Source: Bacteroidota bacterium (GTDB lineage Bacteria > Bacteroidota > Bacteroidia > Bacteroidales > F082). Taken from it: a stretch of 64,000 bases of DNA. The DNA lies in the NCBI GenBank assembly GCA_016845105.1, contig JAERTF010000024.1, positions 1 to 64,000 on the forward strand. Direction: 5' to 3'. This document shows positions 1-8,942 of the stretch, piece by piece (within the stretch, counting starts at the first letter, position 1; each line of letters opens with the position of its first letter). The notes beneath the pieces are model-generated. The model ran no database searches and was not told the DNA's origin. It saw only the letters and a list, made by a program, of their open reading frames with translations. Position numbers and translations under genes: made by a program.

Positions 1-55
1 CAATAATGTCATCTCCATACATGCTCTTGCACTAGTACCATTAAAACAAAAAAAG

Positions 56-95
56 TGTAAAATATTTTAACAATCTGTAACTAAAATAGTTTACA
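56..95. promoter_or_regulatory. Candidate regulator-binding palindromes upstream of the response regulator
   Basis: Two imperfect palindromes are seen. Positions 56-72 read TGTAAA-N5-TTAACA, one mismatch from TGTAAA-N5-TTTACA. Positions 76-95 read TGTAAC-N8-TTTACA. They end about 40 bases before the likely ATG at 137. The same motif recurs upstream of minus-strand genes at 21148 and 25525, so it may be the binding site of the adjacent regulator, acting here in autoregulation. No convincing sigma-54 -24/-12 element follows on this strand. Confidence 0.35.
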
Positions 96-136
96 ATTAT
101 TTAACTTCGTAGTTTCATTTGAAAGCCCAATTTGTA

Positions 137-1501
137 ATGAAAGGTAAAATACTTATTCTCGATGATAACAAAAGTGTACTTACTGCACTTGAGATGTTGC
201 TACAAACAGAATTTGAATCCGTTTACTGCCTTAATAGTCCAATATCATTGCTTTCTACAATAAAGCAACATAATTTCGACATTGTACTTTTAGACATGAA
301 TTTTAAGGCGGGAATTAATAGTGGAAATGAAGGGATTTTCTGGTTGAATGAAATTCACAATTATGACTCAACAATAAGTGTTATAATGATTACCGCTTAT
401 GGAGATATTGAACTAGCGGTAAAGGCAGTTAAAGAGGGTGCCTTTGATTTTATACTAAAACCATGGGATAACAATAAACTAATATCAACACTTCATGCAG
501 CTATGAAGCTGAGAAAAAGTAACATCGAGAATATCTCTTTAAAAAATAAAGCTAATACTTTAAAACAAGTCCTTAAACCATCAACACAATCAATAATTGG
601 TGAATCTAAATCAATGAAAAGTGTTATGGAATTGGTTAAGAAAGTTGCCAAAACTGACGCCAATATTTTTATAACCGGTGAAAATGGTACAGGAAAAGAG
701 TTAATTGCCAGGGAAATCCATAATCATTCAGCAAGAAGAAATGAATTGCTGCTAAGCGTTGACATGGGCTCAATTAGCGAATCACTTTTTGAAAGTGAAC
801 TTTTTGGTCACACCAAAGGATCGTTTACGGACGCCAATGAAGATAGGGTGGGGAAATTTGAGGCTGCTCATAATGGATCTATTTTTCTTGATGAAATAGG
901 CAACCTTTCATTATCAATGCAAGCTAAAATTCTTAGTGTATTACAAAACAGAAGTGTAACTAAACTAGGCAGTAATAATACAGTTCCCATAAACATCCGT
1001 TTGATTTCTGCAACAAATAAAGACCTTACCTCAATGATTAAAGATGGTCTTTTCAGAGAAGATTTACTCTATCGGATCAATACAATAACTATTGAGATAC
1101 CACCATTAAGAAAAAGAGAAAATGATATACTATTACTTGCTGATTTTTATCTCCAGAAATATTCTTTAAAATATGATAAACAAGGAATTGAAATTAATAA
1201 AAAAGCATATCAGAAATTATTAAATTATTCATGGCCTGGAAATGTAAGAGAACTGCAGCATTGCATTGAAAAAGCTGTAATACTGGCTGATGGAAATATG
1301 CTAAGAGAATCTAGTTTCAATTTAAGTGACGCCATATTTGACAAGAATATCAACATTGAAAATAATACAATTGAGGAGATGGAAAAAATGATGATATTGG
1401 CTAGTATCGAAAATGAAAAGGGGAATATGAGTAATGTGGCTAAAAACCTTGGAATAACACGCCAAACACTATATAATAAACTAAAAAAGTATGAGATTTA
1501 A
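137..1501 (+). CDS. Sigma-54-dependent response regulator (NtrC family)
   Basis: This is a DNA-binding response regulator that should activate sigma-54 promoters when phosphorylated. An N-terminal receiver domain (about 1-120, phospho-acceptor Asp near 53 in VLLDMNF, KPW at its end) is followed by an AAA+ domain. The AAA+ domain has Walker A GENGTGKE near 181-188 and Walker B GSIFLDEIG. The sigma-54-contacting loop reads GSFTDA instead of GAFTGA, a variant seen in this phylum. A C-terminal Fis-type helix-turn-helix (GNMSNVAKNLGITRQTL) ends the protein. A TTG at 119 also opens the frame, but the ATG at 137 gives MKGKILILDD, the normal start of a receiver domain. The next gene is a histidine kinase, its probable partner. 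Length (454 aa) is normal for the family. Confidence 0.93.
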   Translation: MKGKILILDDNKSVLTALEMLLQTEFESVYCLNSPISLLSTIKQHNFDIVLLDMNFKAGINSGNEGIFWLNEIHNYDSTISVIMITAYGDIELAVKAVKEGAFDFILKPWDNNKLISTLHAAMKLRKSNIENISLKNKANTLKQVLKPSTQSIIGESKSMKSVMELVKKVAKTDANIFITGENGTGKELIAREIHNHSARRNELLLSVDMGSISESLFESELFGHTKGSFTDANEDRVGKFEAAHNGSIFLDEIGNLSLSMQAKILSVLQNRSVTKLGSNNTVPINIRLISATNKDLTSMIKDGLFREDLLYRINTITIEIPPLRKRENDILLLADFYLQKYSLKYDKQGIEINKKAYQKLLNYSWPGNVRELQHCIEKAVILADGNMLRESSFNLSDAIFDKNINIENNTIEEMEKMMILASIENEKGNMSNVAKNLGITRQTLYNKLKKYEI

Positions 1502-1587
1502 TTGTGGTAATAGGCTAAGTTGCCAAAAATTTAAATGGATATGAGAGTAAGGAGGGCAAATTGTTGTACTTAAATAATATTGATGAA

Positions 1588-1605
1588 AGAATAATCAATT
1601 ATTCT
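1588..1605. repeat. 8-bp inverted repeat between regulator and kinase
   Basis: AGAATAAT-CA-ATTATTCT is a perfect inverted repeat with 8-base arms in the 160-base gap between the response regulator and the kinase. It could be an operator or an mRNA hairpin. The gap also holds a strong AAGGAGG-like run near 1552 that is not followed by a recognisable gene. Confidence 0.3.
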
Positions 1606-1661
1606 CTACAATTCTATCTTTCCACCTTTCTACCACTTCAAATTCTATAACCTAATTAAGT

Positions 1662-3021
1662 ATGATTTATAAACATTTCAATATAGCAATCTTAATACGC
1701 TTAGCAATAATTATTTTACTCTCGATATTAGTTTCATATTCATTCTTTGCTCAGGCGGAAATAATCCTGATTATGATTTCTGTTATTATTTTGATAATAG
1801 CAGTGATAAATATTATTACCTAATTTCAACAAAATAAACCAGTGGATTGCATTTTTCCTGCTTGGTGTTGAAAATGAAGATACTACGCTAAAAGCGCCTT
1901 CCAAAAGTGGTAATAAAGCTATCGATGATATATATTATGGAATTGTTCGTCTTAATGAACTATTCAAGAAGACTAAAATAGAAATAAGTACCCAGGAACA
2001 ATATTTTCGGTCAATAATAAATCAATCAGCTACAGGTTTATTTTCCATTAATAAAAATGGACGCATAATAAATATTAATCCTGCCGCCATAAAATTGACC
2101 GGATTACAGGATCAATATCATATAAACGTGATGTCTGATATTGATGATGCTCTACCAGATTTTCTGATTAACTCCATTGATAAATCGCAAAATCAATCTG
2201 CGATTTTTGAAAATAAATATGGTCAGAAACTATTGTTTAAGCTTTCAGAAATAATTAGTCAGGAAGAAAAGATTCGACTGGTTGCTGTTAGCGATATAAC
2301 CAAGGAACTAGATAATGGTGAAGTTGATGCTTGGATAAAACTTGCTCGTACATTGTCGCACGAAATAATGAATAATATTGTGCCCATTACTACTTTATCA
2401 CAGGTTATTTCAAATTATTTCATAAAGGAAAATAATAATATTGAAATATCCGAACTTGAACCAAAAACCATTTCCAATACAGTAAAAGGATTAAAAGTAA
2501 TTGAAGAGCGTAGTACAGGATTAATGAGTTTTGTTAATAATTACCGCAAATTTACCAAACTCCCAGCACCAAAATACACTGAAGCTGACTTGTGCCAAAT
2601 TACTGAGAATGGTCTTATGGCAGCAAGCACTTATTGCGGATTTGAAAAAATAAAGCTGACAAAAATATTACCAAATAAGTGTACTTTTTCAACTGATGAG
2701 AAGCTCTTCTCCCAAGTATTAATAAACTTGCTAAAAAATGCATGTGAGGCATTGCAGATGGGGAGTATAGAAAATCCGGAATTAACAATCAAGCTTTCGG
2801 ATTCCGAAAATAGTGTTCGCCTGGAAATCATTAATAACGGGCCTCAAATTCCTCCTGAAATAAAAGAACAAATATTTATCCCTTTCTATACCACGAAAGA
2901 TGAAGGATCGGGAGTTGGCCTAAGTTTGAGCAAACAAATTATGCTTAAAATGGGCGGTGATGTAATTTTGAATACCAGCAATGAAAATCTAACTCAGTTT
3001 GTTGTTAAGTTAAGTACTTAA
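1662..3021 (+). pseudogene. Sensor histidine kinase, frameshifted near 1822
   Basis: This is the probable sensor partner of the upstream regulator. The ATG at 1662 encodes two hydrophobic segments (RLAIIILLSILVSYSFF and ILIMISVIILIIAVI) and then stops at TAA 1821-1823. The next frame continues immediately with NFNKINQWIAFFLLG, a linker, and a PAS domain (QSATGLFSINKNGRIININPAA). The kinase core follows: H box LARTLSHEIMNNIVP, N box NLLKNACEAL and G box GSGVGLSLSKQ, ending at 3021. Removing one A from TAAT at 1821-1824 would restore ...NIITYFNKIN... through the junction. So a single-base insertion, or a sequencing error, breaks an otherwise intact NtrB-like kinase. The longest open piece with a possible start is a TTG at 2095, which lacks the membrane part and half of PAS. 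Confidence 0.82.
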
Positions 3022-3046
3022 CTTTGATCAATTAGTTATTTTATTC

Positions 3047-3172
3047 AATGAAACTCCTCGCAAGCTGACGAGGTATCTCAATGGAATCTTTATTTTTTCA
3101 ATACGCATCAAGATGCGGGGAACCAGCCTGCTGCTGGCAGGTATAACCCGGGAGATCCTTCTACTACACTCA
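3047..3172. repeat. Dispersed intergenic repeat, copy 1 (with nested palindrome)
   Basis: The sequence closely matches 23459-23569. Both copies share AATGAAACTC, then GCAAGCTGACGAGGTATCTC, CGCATCAAGATGCGGGGAA and TATAACCCGGGAGATCC. This copy carries an extra 19-base near-palindrome at 3123-3141 (CCAGCCTGCTGCTGGCAGG) that is absent from copy 2. It lies between the convergent kinase and SDR genes. The CGCATC-AA-GATGCG core can form a hairpin. The type resembles small non-coding REP-like repeats common in Bacteroidota. Confidence 0.8.
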
Positions 3173-3269
3173 GAATCAGTTCGACTAAATAATTTTGTTT
3201 CTCAAAATTAAAGTCTCAAGGATTCAAGTAATCTGATTAGCGCAACATTCTTCATTAAGTTATATTCAA

Positions 3270-4001
3270 TTATTTAGAAGCTGTTCCTTTATTATAGATA
3301 ACAGGCATCTGACCCTTCCATTGTTGCCATAGTTCATCATTTGTGATAAGGTCAGCCATAAATTGGCCGACATTGATACGACTGATTACACCATCATCTA
3401 CTATACTTCTCATGGGGGATGGGTAGATCTCTATTTCAGATGTTTGATCTTCATCAATTAATCCTGAAGGCCGAACGGCCACCCATTCGATGTCCTTGTT
3501 ATTTTGACCGATGATGGTTCTTAAGTATTCTGCAGCCTGTTCATTGTCGGGGTGTGGAGGAAGAAAAAGTCGTAGCATGACAATCATGATTTTCTGGGAA
3601 AAAGGAATGTGTTCATTAAGATCACGATTGCGGTTAGCAACTGTATTCATCAAAACAAATTTTGTGGATGTCTCAGGTTTATTTGCTTTTATGGCCATAC
3701 ATAAGCGTCGGGTTGCATCCGTTACCAGTCGGCGGGGTTTACCAAATATCCCTTTAAAAGTGAGGTTATGTCCCAGGCATGAGGCTACAGCACTACAGCC
3801 TGCAACTTGATGTTTTAGCTCATTATCTGTTAATTCCAATAAACTCGCCTGGATAAGATCCAGAGCTGTATGATTCATTATGGCTTCAGGCAATCTATCC
3901 GGAGATCGCACAATTGCCTTTACTTGATAACCTCGATTTAGTAACTCCTCAACCAATCGTATTCCTGTTGCACCGGTTGCACCTATAACTAATGTTGTCA
4001 T
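3270..4001 (-). CDS. NAD(P)-binding atypical SDR family protein
   Basis: The protein has a Rossmann-fold nucleotide-binding domain with glycine motif GATGATG at residues 8-14, typical of NmrA-like and extended short-chain dehydrogenases that bind NAD(P)H. LVIGATGATG, KAIVRSPDRLPE and the later VRPSGLIDE match the NAD(P)H-binding SDR_a5 type, whose substrates are mostly unknown. There is no signal peptide, so it should be cytoplasmic, unlike its exported neighbours. It is the last gene of the long minus-strand block. At 243 aa it is of normal length. The substrate cannot be read from the sequence. Confidence 0.85.
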   Translation of the reverse strand: MTTLVIGATGATGIRLVEELLNRGYQVKAIVRSPDRLPEAIMNHTALDLIQASLLELTDNELKHQVAGCSAVASCLGHNLTFKGIFGKPRRLVTDATRRLCMAIKANKPETSTKFVLMNTVANRNRDLNEHIPFSQKIMIVMLRLFLPPHPDNEQAAEYLRTIIGQNNKDIEWVAVRPSGLIDEDQTSEIEIYPSPMRSIVDDGVISRINVGQFMADLITNDELWQQWKGQMPVIYNKGTASK

Positions 4002-4100
4002 TTTAGTAAACTATTAATTAAATGTATTTTATATCTGATGTGTTCTTATGGCATTGTGTTCAGGTCTCTTAGCATGTTGGCTTTTCTCACAAGACCATCA

Positions 4101-5786
4101 TTATATTCTTTCAAATAATATTTTTTTTGCTCTTGGATTGTTTATAATTAAGCCAATAATTGAATCATCCTTTTCAAGGAAAGAGATGGATTGTATTAAT
4201 CCTGAATTACTAACAAAAGTCATACCATCTGAATGTTCAAGAATTAAATCATTGGGAAATACTGTACTTTGGATTTTCAATTCATTATTTTCATATTTAG
4301 CTTCATATTTTACATCAAGTTCCTGTGAATAGTATACACCAGCTAATTCGTTGTAATTAATACTATCCTCTTTTTTGTTTTCTTCAACTTTTAAAGCTAA
4401 GTAATTATTACCATTCACTTTAAGTGTATGACTACTTACTTTACCATTTTTTAAATGAAAAACAATTTCAGCTTTAGATTCTTTTGCAAAAAACACAGAG
4501 TCTGATTTAGCATAAAGTTGAATATTTTTATCGTATACATTAACGAAATACTGATCATCTTCTTTAAAAAATGTCAAATAACAACCTTTGTCATCCACCT
4601 GATCATATTTACCAGCACACAAAGTAAAAAATTCATCGTTCACTTCTTGTTCAATTAATTCAGTGTCATTTAATTTTTTTTCCTCTTCTTGATTAAAAAG
4701 AATATCAACAATATCAACTATCATTTTTTGGGGCTGTAATATACCATTATTGCTTAGTATAACTATGCCAATACTTTCTTCAGGAAAAAACGCAATTCCT
4801 GACCTATATCCTCCCCAGGCTCCATCATGCACATAAGCTTCCATGTTATTTATTTCACTTATGTACAAACCGTAGCCATACTCTATTGTTTTGCTGCTGT
4901 TTAATTTTCCTGTTTGAGTCATACTATCAAAGGCTCTATTACCACCAAGGCTCTTGTTATAAAAGTTTGTCATCCATTTTGACATATCTGAGGTATTGCT
5001 TTTAAGTGAGCTTGAGCCAGGTGCATTGAGGTTATTAGTAAAAGTAAGATAATTGTGTCCGGAATAAACATACGAATTAGCGATTATCTCTTCTTTTGAA
5101 TTGTTATCTTCAAGATAGAAAGTATTCTCCATTCTTAAAGGAACAAATATTTTATCATGTGTCCAACTATTAAATGTTGTATCTGTAACTGCTTCAACAA
5201 TTTTTGCCAGTAGATTGTAATTGGAATTACTGTACAAAAACTCAGTACCCGGAGTAAAGTTTAAACTTTCTTGATTTTTAAGAATATCATAAATATCATC
5301 CAATGAAAGTGGTTCTTCGGGCTGCCATCCTTTCAAACCAAAGAGCGAAGGCCAGTCTCTAATGCCAGAGGTGTGATGAACAAGTTGATTTATTGTAATA
5401 TCACTCATAACCTCTGGCAAATCAGGTAGGTATTTACTGATTTTATCATTAATATTTATTTTACCTTGTTCTACCAGAAGAGCGATTGCCATCCCTGTAG
5501 TTTGTTTACTAGCAGAGGCAATATCAAAAATTGTAGTTTCCGTTATTGGCGTCTTTTTGTCTAAATCAGCAGAACCGAAATTCCTTTTGTATATTATAGA
5601 GTCTTTCTTTGTAATTATCAAAGAATATCCGGGCTTATCGCCGTCATCTAAAGTTCCTTCTTGCTGGTTAAAGTAGGCATCTAATTGTGATTTCATCTCC
5701 TTTACCTGTACTGTATTGCACTGGATAAGACTAATAATTATCATTAACCCTAATCCAAGTGCTCCAATTTTTTTCTTTTTCATCAT
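4101..5786 (-). CDS. Serine hydrolase lipoprotein (class C beta-lactamase/PBP family)
   Basis: This is an exported serine hydrolase of the beta-lactamase/penicillin-binding-protein superfamily. A lipoprotein signal peptide ends in lipobox LIQC (Cys about 23). The catalytic SxxK motif is SASK (Ser 91, Lys 94), the YxN motif is YSNSNYN, and the third motif is HDGAWGG. A C-terminal extension of about 190 residues (CAGKYDQVDDKGCYLTFF...) looks like two DUF3471-type beta domains. Proteins of this type are usually peptidases or esterases rather than antibiotic-resistance enzymes. The substrate is unknown. The start has two adjacent Met codons. Confidence 0.9.
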   Translation of the reverse strand: MMKKKKIGALGLGLMIIISLIQCNTVQVKEMKSQLDAYFNQQEGTLDDGDKPGYSLIITKKDSIIYKRNFGSADLDKKTPITETTIFDIASASKQTTGMAIALLVEQGKININDKISKYLPDLPEVMSDITINQLVHHTSGIRDWPSLFGLKGWQPEEPLSLDDIYDILKNQESLNFTPGTEFLYSNSNYNLLAKIVEAVTDTTFNSWTHDKIFVPLRMENTFYLEDNNSKEEIIANSYVYSGHNYLTFTNNLNAPGSSSLKSNTSDMSKWMTNFYNKSLGGNRAFDSMTQTGKLNSSKTIEYGYGLYISEINNMEAYVHDGAWGGYRSGIAFFPEESIGIVILSNNGILQPQKMIVDIVDILFNQEEEKKLNDTELIEQEVNDEFFTLCAGKYDQVDDKGCYLTFFKEDDQYFVNVYDKNIQLYAKSDSVFFAKESKAEIVFHLKNGKVSSHTLKVNGNNYLALKVEENKKEDSINYNELAGVYYSQELDVKYEAKYENNELKIQSTVFPNDLILEHSDGMTFVSNSGLIQSISFLEKDDSIIGLIINNPRAKKILFERI

Positions 5787-5901
5787 GCCTTGTTATTATT
5801 AATTTAGTAATCCACGTTCTATTTCTCTGGCTTGCATACAACGTGTTAAAATACAACTTTTATTACCGTATATTAAAGTGAATTAAAAAGCTTAAATTGC
5901 T

Positions 5902-6342
5902 TTACTGATTTCTCTTGTAATCAGGGTTTACGGTAAATAAGTTATTTACATTTTTCCACTGACCATTAAGTTTTGCAATATGAAGATACTCTATGCATTC
6001 ATTAAAAATCACTTTTACACTAGCTATAGTTGGCATTGCATCTAGTATGAATACTTGAGTTTTTAAACCATATTCCCTGTCTTGATGAAACAACGTAATA
6101 TAATCCATCCGGGATTTATTGATAGTTCCTAAGAAGTCGATACTATCACGTGTATGAATACTTCTTTTTACAAATTCGAAATGGACTGCTTTATCAACCC
6201 TATCAGCATCCTTGTAGTACCATCCCTCAATGTAATCCAGGGCAGCTTGTTTTATTTGTATACTATCATTAGGTGTTTGACTTTTAACTGTGATTGTAAT
6301 GAGTACTATTATAATCACAGTGATGATTTTTAAAAATTTCAT
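5902..6342 (-). CDS. Exported NTF2-like (lumazine-binding type) protein
   Basis: A 146-aa protein with a hydrophobic signal peptide (about 1-21, ending VKSQ). It is followed by a small NTF2-like alpha+beta fold of the kind annotated as putative lumazine-binding (Lumazine_bd_2). The pattern QAALDYIEGWYYKDADRVDKAVHFEF, then a DYI segment, then WKNVNNLF at the end, is characteristic. Such proteins are common in Bacteroidota and mostly uncharacterised; catalysis is not shown. A second member lies at 8374-8844. Confidence 0.75.
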   Translation of the reverse strand: MKFLKIITVIIIVLITITVKSQTPNDSIQIKQAALDYIEGWYYKDADRVDKAVHFEFVKRSIHTRDSIDFLGTINKSRMDYITLFHQDREYGLKTQVFILDAMPTIASVKVIFNECIEYLHIAKLNGQWKNVNNLFTVNPDYKRNQ

Positions 6343-6441
6343 TTTTATCTGTTTATGTGTGTTATATATGATTAATCAAGTACTTTCAATGTTGCTGTAT
6401 ATGAATAATGAATCTAATTAACTTGTAATCACCACTTTTTA

Positions 6442-7443
6442 TTAATTATTTCTATAGTTATCAATTATCTTACTATCCACCCAGTAAATATCTGTTTTCC
6501 CCTTTTGAGGGTGATTAAATGATTCAATAAAATCATCTTTAATGATTTTGTAAGTCAATTTTCCCGGCAATTCTTTCGATTCCACTGATTGATTTGAGGT
6601 GTAGAAGAAATATTTGCCATCAGGAGAAACAATTGGGCAAAACTCTCTACCTGTTACATTGATCTCATCGCTCATTCTCTGAGGCAAACTCCATTCGCCT
6701 TCTTTGTTAAAAGTTATATACAAGCCATAACCGGAATCTCTGCCTAATGATGCGAATATCATGTAATCTTCTTTTGGTGAAATGAATATATCACCTTCCC
6801 AATGACTGTTTATGATATCATTTAACCTGACTGGATTTTCAAAACCATCTTCCAGTCTTTCTGCATAAAAAATATCTTTATTATTCTTTCCAATTCTTCC
6901 GGAAGAAAAATAAAGTTTGCCTTCCTGAGTTAAACTTGGATAAGTTTCATCTGCTGATGAATTAATATCCAAAGGTAGTCTTTCAGGTTCTAACCACTTA
7001 TCTCCGGCTCTGCGAGTTCTCCAGATATCCCAATCTCTTTTTGCTGCATTCATCGAATCAACAGGTCTTTTGGAAATAAAGTAGAGCCACTTACCATCAT
7101 AGGTTATAAAAGGATCTGCATCAGAATATCTGCCTGAGAATGATGCCACTTCCGGTTCTGACCATTTTTCCCCATCATTTATCATCGTCATAATAACCAA
7201 TTGTCCATTTGGCATTCTAATGGAAAAATAGAATTCTTTGAAGTCGGGAGAGAATGCGGCATTTATTTCTGACATTCCGGTAGAAACAATATTAGGGGCG
7301 AATAATTCAGGAGAAAGTCCAGGCTGTTTTTGTCCGAGATATTTACCAATTAGTTCTGGAAATTTATCTTTTTCATTTTCCATTTGATTGACATTACATC
7401 CCATGGTAATGATCAGTAATAAAAATAGAATCTGTTTTTTCAT
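6442..7443 (-). CDS. PD40 (TolB-like) beta-propeller lipoprotein, paralogue A
   Basis: Lipoprotein signal with lipobox TMGC (Cys 16), then a beta-propeller of WD40-like PD40 repeats. The repeats are marked by FSPDFKEFYF, ITYDGKWLYF, LTQEGKLYFSSG, ISPKEDYMIF and VSPDGKYFFY. It opens with YLGQKQPGLSPELFAPNIVS, a signature shared with 9714-10667 and the C-terminal half of 14476-16161. It ends with DIYWVDSKIIDNYRNN. Such propellers are periplasmic or surface ligand-binding scaffolds without their own catalysis. The stop lies 12 bases after the upstream TPR gene, so the two are probably co-transcribed. Confidence 0.85.
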   Translation of the reverse strand: MKKQILFLLLIITMGCNVNQMENEKDKFPELIGKYLGQKQPGLSPELFAPNIVSTGMSEINAAFSPDFKEFYFSIRMPNGQLVIMTMINDGEKWSEPEVASFSGRYSDADPFITYDGKWLYFISKRPVDSMNAAKRDWDIWRTRRAGDKWLEPERLPLDINSSADETYPSLTQEGKLYFSSGRIGKNNKDIFYAERLEDGFENPVRLNDIINSHWEGDIFISPKEDYMIFASLGRDSGYGLYITFNKEGEWSLPQRMSDEINVTGREFCPIVSPDGKYFFYTSNQSVESKELPGKLTYKIIKDDFIESFNHPQKGKTDIYWVDSKIIDNYRNN

Positions 7444-7455
7444 GGCTATATTCTG

Positions 7456-8337
7456 TTATTCCAGTTCCGACAATACTTTTTCAGCATTTTCGTTTTTGGG
7501 GTTTAACTCTAAAGATTTTTTATAAGCTATAATTGCATCTTCCATGTCACCTAGCTTTAATAAACACTCTCCGTAACTATCAAAAGTATTATAACTATTT
7601 GGATACAATTCTTTATTTAATTGAAATATTTTGCAGGCTTCTTCCTCTTTTCCTTCGTTCATCAAATTATATCCAAAGTGATTAAACCACGTTTCACGAA
7701 GATCATATTGAGTTGCCAGGATATCTTCATTCTTAACAAAAAGTACTATTTCATCAATGGTTTTCCCTTCATCCAACAATTCTGTTAGTTTTTTTCTATT
7801 CAAATTTTTTACTTTCTCTCTTTGCTCAGCTAAAGTTTCCACGCCGTATTCTATTCTTTCAGCGTCAGTAATTTTTGTTGAGTCTAATTCTTCTCTCACA
7901 ACAACATTGTTATCTAATCTCTTATATTGCGTACCATAAATTTGAGGTTTATTTATGCTCAACAAATATCTGTCAGACATTACAGCCAAAAACCATTTAT
8001 TTTTTGATGAATCCAATTCTATAGATTTTTTCATGAGTTTCACAGCCAATCCATAAGCAACGGAGTCTTCTCCATGGTGAAAAATCAATGCTGCATTACT
8101 ATAATCTGCTGATGTACGCACTTTATTGGAATCCAGCAATTCATATACTCTTGCTTCCCTTGTACTATCATTTTTTTGTCTAATACTCCTATCGATATGA
8201 TTCGTTCTATCTGCCTGATCACTTTTAAACATTTCAATAAGTTCCTGACTATCATTAACTTTATCCTGCGCTACGCTATTCGTAATATTGCATGAAATAA
8301 ATCCGATAATTACTATTAATAAAAAAACCTTTCTCAT
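7456..8337 (-). CDS. DUF6624-like and TPR-repeat lipoprotein
   Basis: A secreted 293-aa protein with a signal peptide and likely lipobox ISC at about 14-16. The middle part (SADYSNAALIFHHGEDS, then WFLAVMSDRYLLSINKPQIYGTQY) matches the DUF6624 pattern, whose function is unknown. The C-terminal 60 residues form tetratricopeptide repeats (NTFDSYGECLLKLGDMEDAI, then YKKSLELNPKNENA), used for protein contacts. It sits between an NTF2-like gene and a PD40 gene with short gaps of 36 and 12 bases, consistent with one operon. Confidence 0.78.
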   Translation of the reverse strand: MRKVFLLIVIIGFISCNITNSVAQDKVNDSQELIEMFKSDQADRTNHIDRSIRQKNDSTREARVYELLDSNKVRTSADYSNAALIFHHGEDSVAYGLAVKLMKKSIELDSSKNKWFLAVMSDRYLLSINKPQIYGTQYKRLDNNVVVREELDSTKITDAERIEYGVETLAEQREKVKNLNRKKLTELLDEGKTIDEIVLFVKNEDILATQYDLRETWFNHFGYNLMNEGKEEEACKIFQLNKELYPNSYNTFDSYGECLLKLGDMEDAIIAYKKSLELNPKNENAEKVLSELE

Positions 8338-8373
8338 TAGTCCATTTGATTAATTGCAAATATGTATTCAATC

Positions 8374-8844
8374 CTATTTGCTGTCTTTTTCAACCCTATG
8401 AGCTATTTTGCTTACAATCTTCCAGGTATCTTTGAACTTTATAAGCGAAAGGAAGTCAATATAGTTGAGTTCTTCACCTTCGTAGAATTCAATTTTGGCA
8501 ACTGCTACATTTCCTGCTATATCTATGAATAAAAATTTTACTGTTGTTAATTCATCTTGAAACGAATATTTATTGCCTTTGTCTTTTCCTTCTTTCGCAA
8601 TATCAATCCAATTATAAATGGGGAGCTTCCACATTGTATTTCCTTTTCCGGCACTCAGCAATTCAAAACCGGGATGAAAACCGTTATTAATGGCGTCTTC
8701 ATCTGCATTATTACACAACCCATCAACATAGGAAGTCTGAATTACTTGTTTAATAAGTTCTTTTTCGTTTACTTGCTCGTCTTGTGCGAATAAGGCGCTG
8801 ATTGACAACAGTGTAATTACGGAAACCAAAAATGTTTTTTTCAT
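8374..8844 (-). CDS. Exported NTF2-like (lumazine-binding type) protein
   Basis: 156 aa with a cleavable signal peptide (MKKTFLVSVITLLSISALFAQ) and an NTF2-like body: YVDGLCNNADEDAINNGFHPGFELL, then a long beta region ending FKDTWKIVSK. This is the same putative lumazine-binding family as 5902-6342 and is probably a paralogue that has diverged far. The function is unknown in this family. It lies upstream of the DUF6624/TPR gene in the same direction. Confidence 0.75.
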   Translation of the reverse strand: MKKTFLVSVITLLSISALFAQDEQVNEKELIKQVIQTSYVDGLCNNADEDAINNGFHPGFELLSAGKGNTMWKLPIYNWIDIAKEGKDKGNKYSFQDELTTVKFLFIDIAGNVAVAKIEFYEGEELNYIDFLSLIKFKDTWKIVSKIAHRVEKDSK

Positions 8845-8942
8845 CTGTTAGATTTTTCTTTATTGTTTATATTTTATTAAATTTTTTAATTTGATGTATG
8901 TTTAAAATTATTTCAATTGTTGCAAATAAATTATCTGATTCA

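Noticed and set aside
2-70. A 22-codon open stretch at the left edge ending in TAA at 68-70.
   Set aside because: It could be the end of an upstream gene, but it matches no family I know and is too short to support.
4048-4332. Plus-strand ORF antisense to the serine hydrolase at 4101-5786.
   Set aside because: Reverse-strand shadow of a clear coding region; no family pattern.
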